Of a stretch of DNA of 64,000 bases, positions 61,752 to 64,000 are shown piece by piece. The notes below the pieces were generated by a model, which was given only the letters and a program-made list of their open reading frames with translations, was not told the DNA's origin and made no database searches. Origin of the DNA: Staphylococcus hsinchuensis. Its GTDB lineage: Bacteria; Bacillota; Bacilli; Staphylococcales; Staphylococcaceae. A program made the position numbers and the translations under genes. The stretch is from the NCBI RefSeq assembly GCF_038789205.1, contig NZ_CP128355.1, positions 1,178,001-1,242,000 on the forward strand, written 5' to 3'. Numbering within the stretch: position 1 is the stretch's first letter; each line of letters begins with the position of its first letter.

Positions 61752-64000
61752 ATGGAATTAAATGCCTATATTGGAAGAGCAGGGACAGGTAAATCTTCAA
61801 AGATGATTGACGAGATTCGACAAAAAATGCGTGAACAACCATTAGGTGAGCCTATCATTTTAATTGCCCCGACCCAAAATACATTTCAACTTGAACAAGC
61901 GTTTGTAAATGATTCATCGCTAAATGGCAGTTTAAGAACAGAAGTGCTTCACTTTGAACGTCTAAGTCATAGAGTTTTTCAAGAAGTGGGCGGCATATTA
62001 GAACAGCAACTTTCTAAAGTCGGCACAGAAATGATGATTTACGATATTATTCAACGACACCAAAGTGAGTTGAATTTATATCAATCCCAAGTGAAATATT
62101 ATGGTTTTAGTGAGAAATTGTATGAACAAATACAAGACTTTAAAAAATATTCAGTTTCTCCAGAAGCGTTAGAAACATACATAACAGAAAATCAATTACC
62201 AACACGATCAAAACACAAACTCCAAGATATTGCATTAGTATATAAAAAGTTAGAAGAACGTATGCAAGGGAATTACGTATCTTCAGAAGACAGTTTAAAA
62301 CGATTTATTCAAATGATGGATCAATCAGAATGGTTGAAAAAAAGTGAAATTTACATTGATGGTTTCCATAACTTTTCAACAATTGAATATGAAATGATTC
62401 GTGGGCTTGTAAAGAATGCAAAGAAAGTGACTGTACTATTAACTACAGATGGTGATAAAGACCCATTCAGTTTATTTAGAAAGCCATCTGAGTCGTTAAC
62501 GCATTTAGAAACAGTTGCACAAGATTTGAATATTCAATTAAATAAAACCTATTTTGACCAAACGTATCGCTTTGAAAACAAAGATTTGGAACATCTTGAA
62601 AGCAATTTTAATGCGTTGCAGCCACAAACAATACCAGCTCAACAAAGTGTTGAAATACTAGAATCTTCAGCGATGCGTGAAGAAGTAAATGAGATAGCGA
62701 GACGCATATTAAAGGAAACACGTGAACAAAATAGAAGGTATCAAGATATTGCAATTTTGTATCGAGATGAGTCATACGCATTCTTATTGGAATCTATTCT
62801 AGAGCAGTATGATATTCCATACAATATCGATGTCAAAAAATCTATGACACACCATCCTATTATGGAAATGATTCGGTCAATGATTGAAGTGATTCAGTCA
62901 AATTGGAACTTCGAACCGATGATGAGACTATTTAAAACGAACGTCCTTACGAAATCTATTAAAGAGAGTAAATATCTTATTGATATATTGGAAAACTTTG
63001 TATTAGAACGTGGAATATATGGTAAGCGTTGGTTAGATGATTCATTTTTTGATATCGAACAATTTCGAATTATGGGCATTAAACGAAATAAACTGACAGA
63101 CGAAGAACGCGAAACATTTAATCGTGTTGTACAGTTGAAAAATAATGTTATTGATAAAATATTAATTTTCGAAAGTAAAATGAATGAAGCTTCAACTGCA
63201 ATATCCTTTGCGACGGCATTTTATGAATCCATGGAGGCATTTGAATTACCTAGTCAATTAATGACAGAAAGAGATACGTACGATGCAGAGGGTAATCATC
63301 AAAAGGCTGAAGAAATTGATCAAATATGGAATGGTTTAATTCAAACACTTGATGATGTTGTAACTGTGTTCGAAGATCAATCGATGAAAAAATCTAGATT
63401 TTTAGAATTGTTAGATATTGGTTTGGATCAATTGGAATTCGTTATGATTCCTCAAACGTTAGATCAGGTGAGCATCGGAACGATGGATTTAGCCAAAGTT
63501 GATAATAAAGCACATGTATATCTAGTTGGTGTGAATGATGGTGTCATGCCACAAACAGTATCTTCTTCAGGATTAATTACAGATGAAGAAAAGAAAAATT
63601 TCCAACAACAAACAGATATTGAGTTGAGTCCAACTTCTGACGTGTTGCAAATGGATGAAGCGTTCGTATTTTACATTGCGATGACACGTAGTCAAGCAGC
63701 AGTGACATTTTCATATTCATTAATGGGCGTGAGTGGTGATGAGAAAGAACCGAGTCCATTTTTAGACCAAGTGTGCGCATTATATACAAATCTAGATGCT
63801 ACGAATATTCAATATAATCATCAAGCACATCCGTTAACGTTAATTGAGCATCCGCACCAGACAAAAATCTCTTTATTTGAAGCATTAAAGTCGTGGTTAG
63901 ATGATGAAATTGTCGCCGATATTTGGTTAGACACATATCAAGTTATCCGTGATAATAATGAACTCAACAAAGGACTTAATTATCTATTAACTGCATTAAC
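61752..64000 (+). CDS. addB: ATP-dependent helicase/deoxyribonuclease subunit B (partial, runs off the window)
   Basis: The first 749 codons of AddB (RexB), which with AddA repairs double-strand breaks and resects DNA to Chi sites. The N-terminal Walker A is [52 protein letters not shown] and [19 protein letters not shown] correspond closely to S. aureus AddB as I remember it. The C-terminal nuclease and iron-sulfur cysteines lie beyond the edge. The start may be ATG 61746 or 61752; both follow AAAGGAG. addA is expected next. Confidence 0.95.
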   Translation, partial: MELNAYIGRAGTGKSSKMIDEIRQKMREQPLGEPIILIAPTQNTFQLEQAFVNDSSLNGSLRTEVLHFERLSHRVFQEVGGILEQQLSKVGTEMMIYDIIQRHQSELNLYQSQVKYYGFSEKLYEQIQDFKKYSVSPEALETYITENQLPTRSKHKLQDIALVYKKLEERMQGNYVSSEDSLKRFIQMMDQSEWLKKSEIYIDGFHNFSTIEYEMIRGLVKNAKKVTVLLTTDGDKDPFSLFRKPSESLTHLETVAQDLNIQLNKTYFDQTYRFENKDLEHLESNFNALQPQTIPAQQSVEILESSAMREEVNEIARRILKETREQNRRYQDIAILYRDESYAFLLESILEQYDIPYNIDVKKSMTHHPIMEMIRSMIEVIQSNWNFEPMMRLFKTNVLTKSIKESKYLIDILENFVLERGIYGKRWLDDSFFDIEQFRIMGIKRNKLTDEERETFNRVVQLKNNVIDKILIFESKMNEASTAISFATAFYESMEAFELPSQLMTERDTYDAEGNHQKAEEIDQIWNGLIQTLDDVVTVFEDQSMKKSRFLELLDIGLDQLEFVMIPQTLDQVSIGTMDLAKVDNKAHVYLVGVNDGVMPQTVSSSGLITDEEKKNFQQQTDIELSPTSDVLQMDEAFVFYIAMTRSQAAVTFSYSLMGVSGDEKEPSPFLDQVCALYTNLDATNIQYNHQAHPLTLIEHPHQTKISLFEALKSWLDDEIVADIWLDTYQVIRDNNELNKGLNYLLTAL

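Noticed and set aside
1..64000. CRISPR arrays, tRNA or rRNA genes, and insertion sequences
   Set aside because: I looked for regularly spaced repeats, cloverleaf-like segments and transposase motifs and saw none.

Overview
The window is AT-rich Firmicute DNA, and its core gene content and order are those of a Staphylococcus chromosome: lipA, ndh, ampA, mnhA-G, ppiB, rocD, gluD, glpQ, argGH, pgi, sps, addB. Several chromosomal proteins can be aligned almost residue for residue with Staphylococcus aureus proteins I remember, but the order is not identical. No dlt operon lies between the 2-hydroxyacid dehydrogenase and nifU-like genes, and spsA and spsB are fused. I infer a coagulase-negative staphylococcus and cannot fix the species.

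Positions 1 to about 22.8 kb are the right-hand part of a siphophage prophage of the phi11/80alpha type, read rightward. In order it holds the major capsid protein, head-tail connectors, major tail protein, tail chaperones with a -1 frameshift, a long tape measure, Dit, Tal, a large M14-peptidase-like baseplate protein, two BppU-type fibre proteins (one collagen-like), a poly-gamma-glutamate hydrolase, an intron-split tail peptidoglycan hydrolase, holin and endolysin. The integrase, immunity and replication genes would lie to the left of the window.

The two most unusual prophage features are these. (1) A compact group I intron, about 0.4 kb, interrupts the CHAP domain of the tail hydrolase and carries only a remnant of a homing endonuclease. 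(2) Between the endolysin and the right prophage end is a tandem pair of three-gene mini-cassettes. Each has a promoter with an inverted repeat, a 36-44 aa peptide, a GGGGC hairpin, a 34-44 aa hydrophobic peptide, and a 63-68 aa helix-turn-helix protein whose last codons form the terminator. I do not recognise this arrangement and consider it the best candidate for an undescribed system here.

From about 22.8 kb onward the sequence is ordinary chromosome. 23.1-30.4 kb holds a CNNM/CBS membrane protein, nitronate monooxygenase, a DUF72 protein, a TSUP transporter, a metallophosphatase, lipoyl synthase and YutD. 30.4-33.9 kb holds small housekeeping genes (DUF3055, DUF86, NagD-like HAD, 2-hydroxyacid dehydrogenase, NifU-like, YuzD). 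33.9-37.4 kb is a redox and iron-sulfur cluster: two type II NADH dehydrogenase-like flavoproteins, YuzB and an IscA-like carrier. 37.5-41.0 kb has leucyl aminopeptidase, an NhaC-type antiporter and a hotdog thioesterase.

41.1-46.9 kb is the seven-gene mnh Na+/H+ antiporter operon on the minus strand. 47.0-53.1 kb has kapB, ppiB, an S1-domain protein, an old yellow enzyme, then rocD and gluD, which together convert ornithine-derived carbon to glutamate and 2-oxoglutarate. 53.3-57.1 kb has glpQ and argGH on the minus strand. 57.4-64.0 kb has pgi, a D-Ala-D-Ala carboxypeptidase-like protein, a fused SpsA-SpsB signal peptidase and the start of addB.

I saw no tRNA or rRNA genes, no CRISPR array and no insertion sequence.
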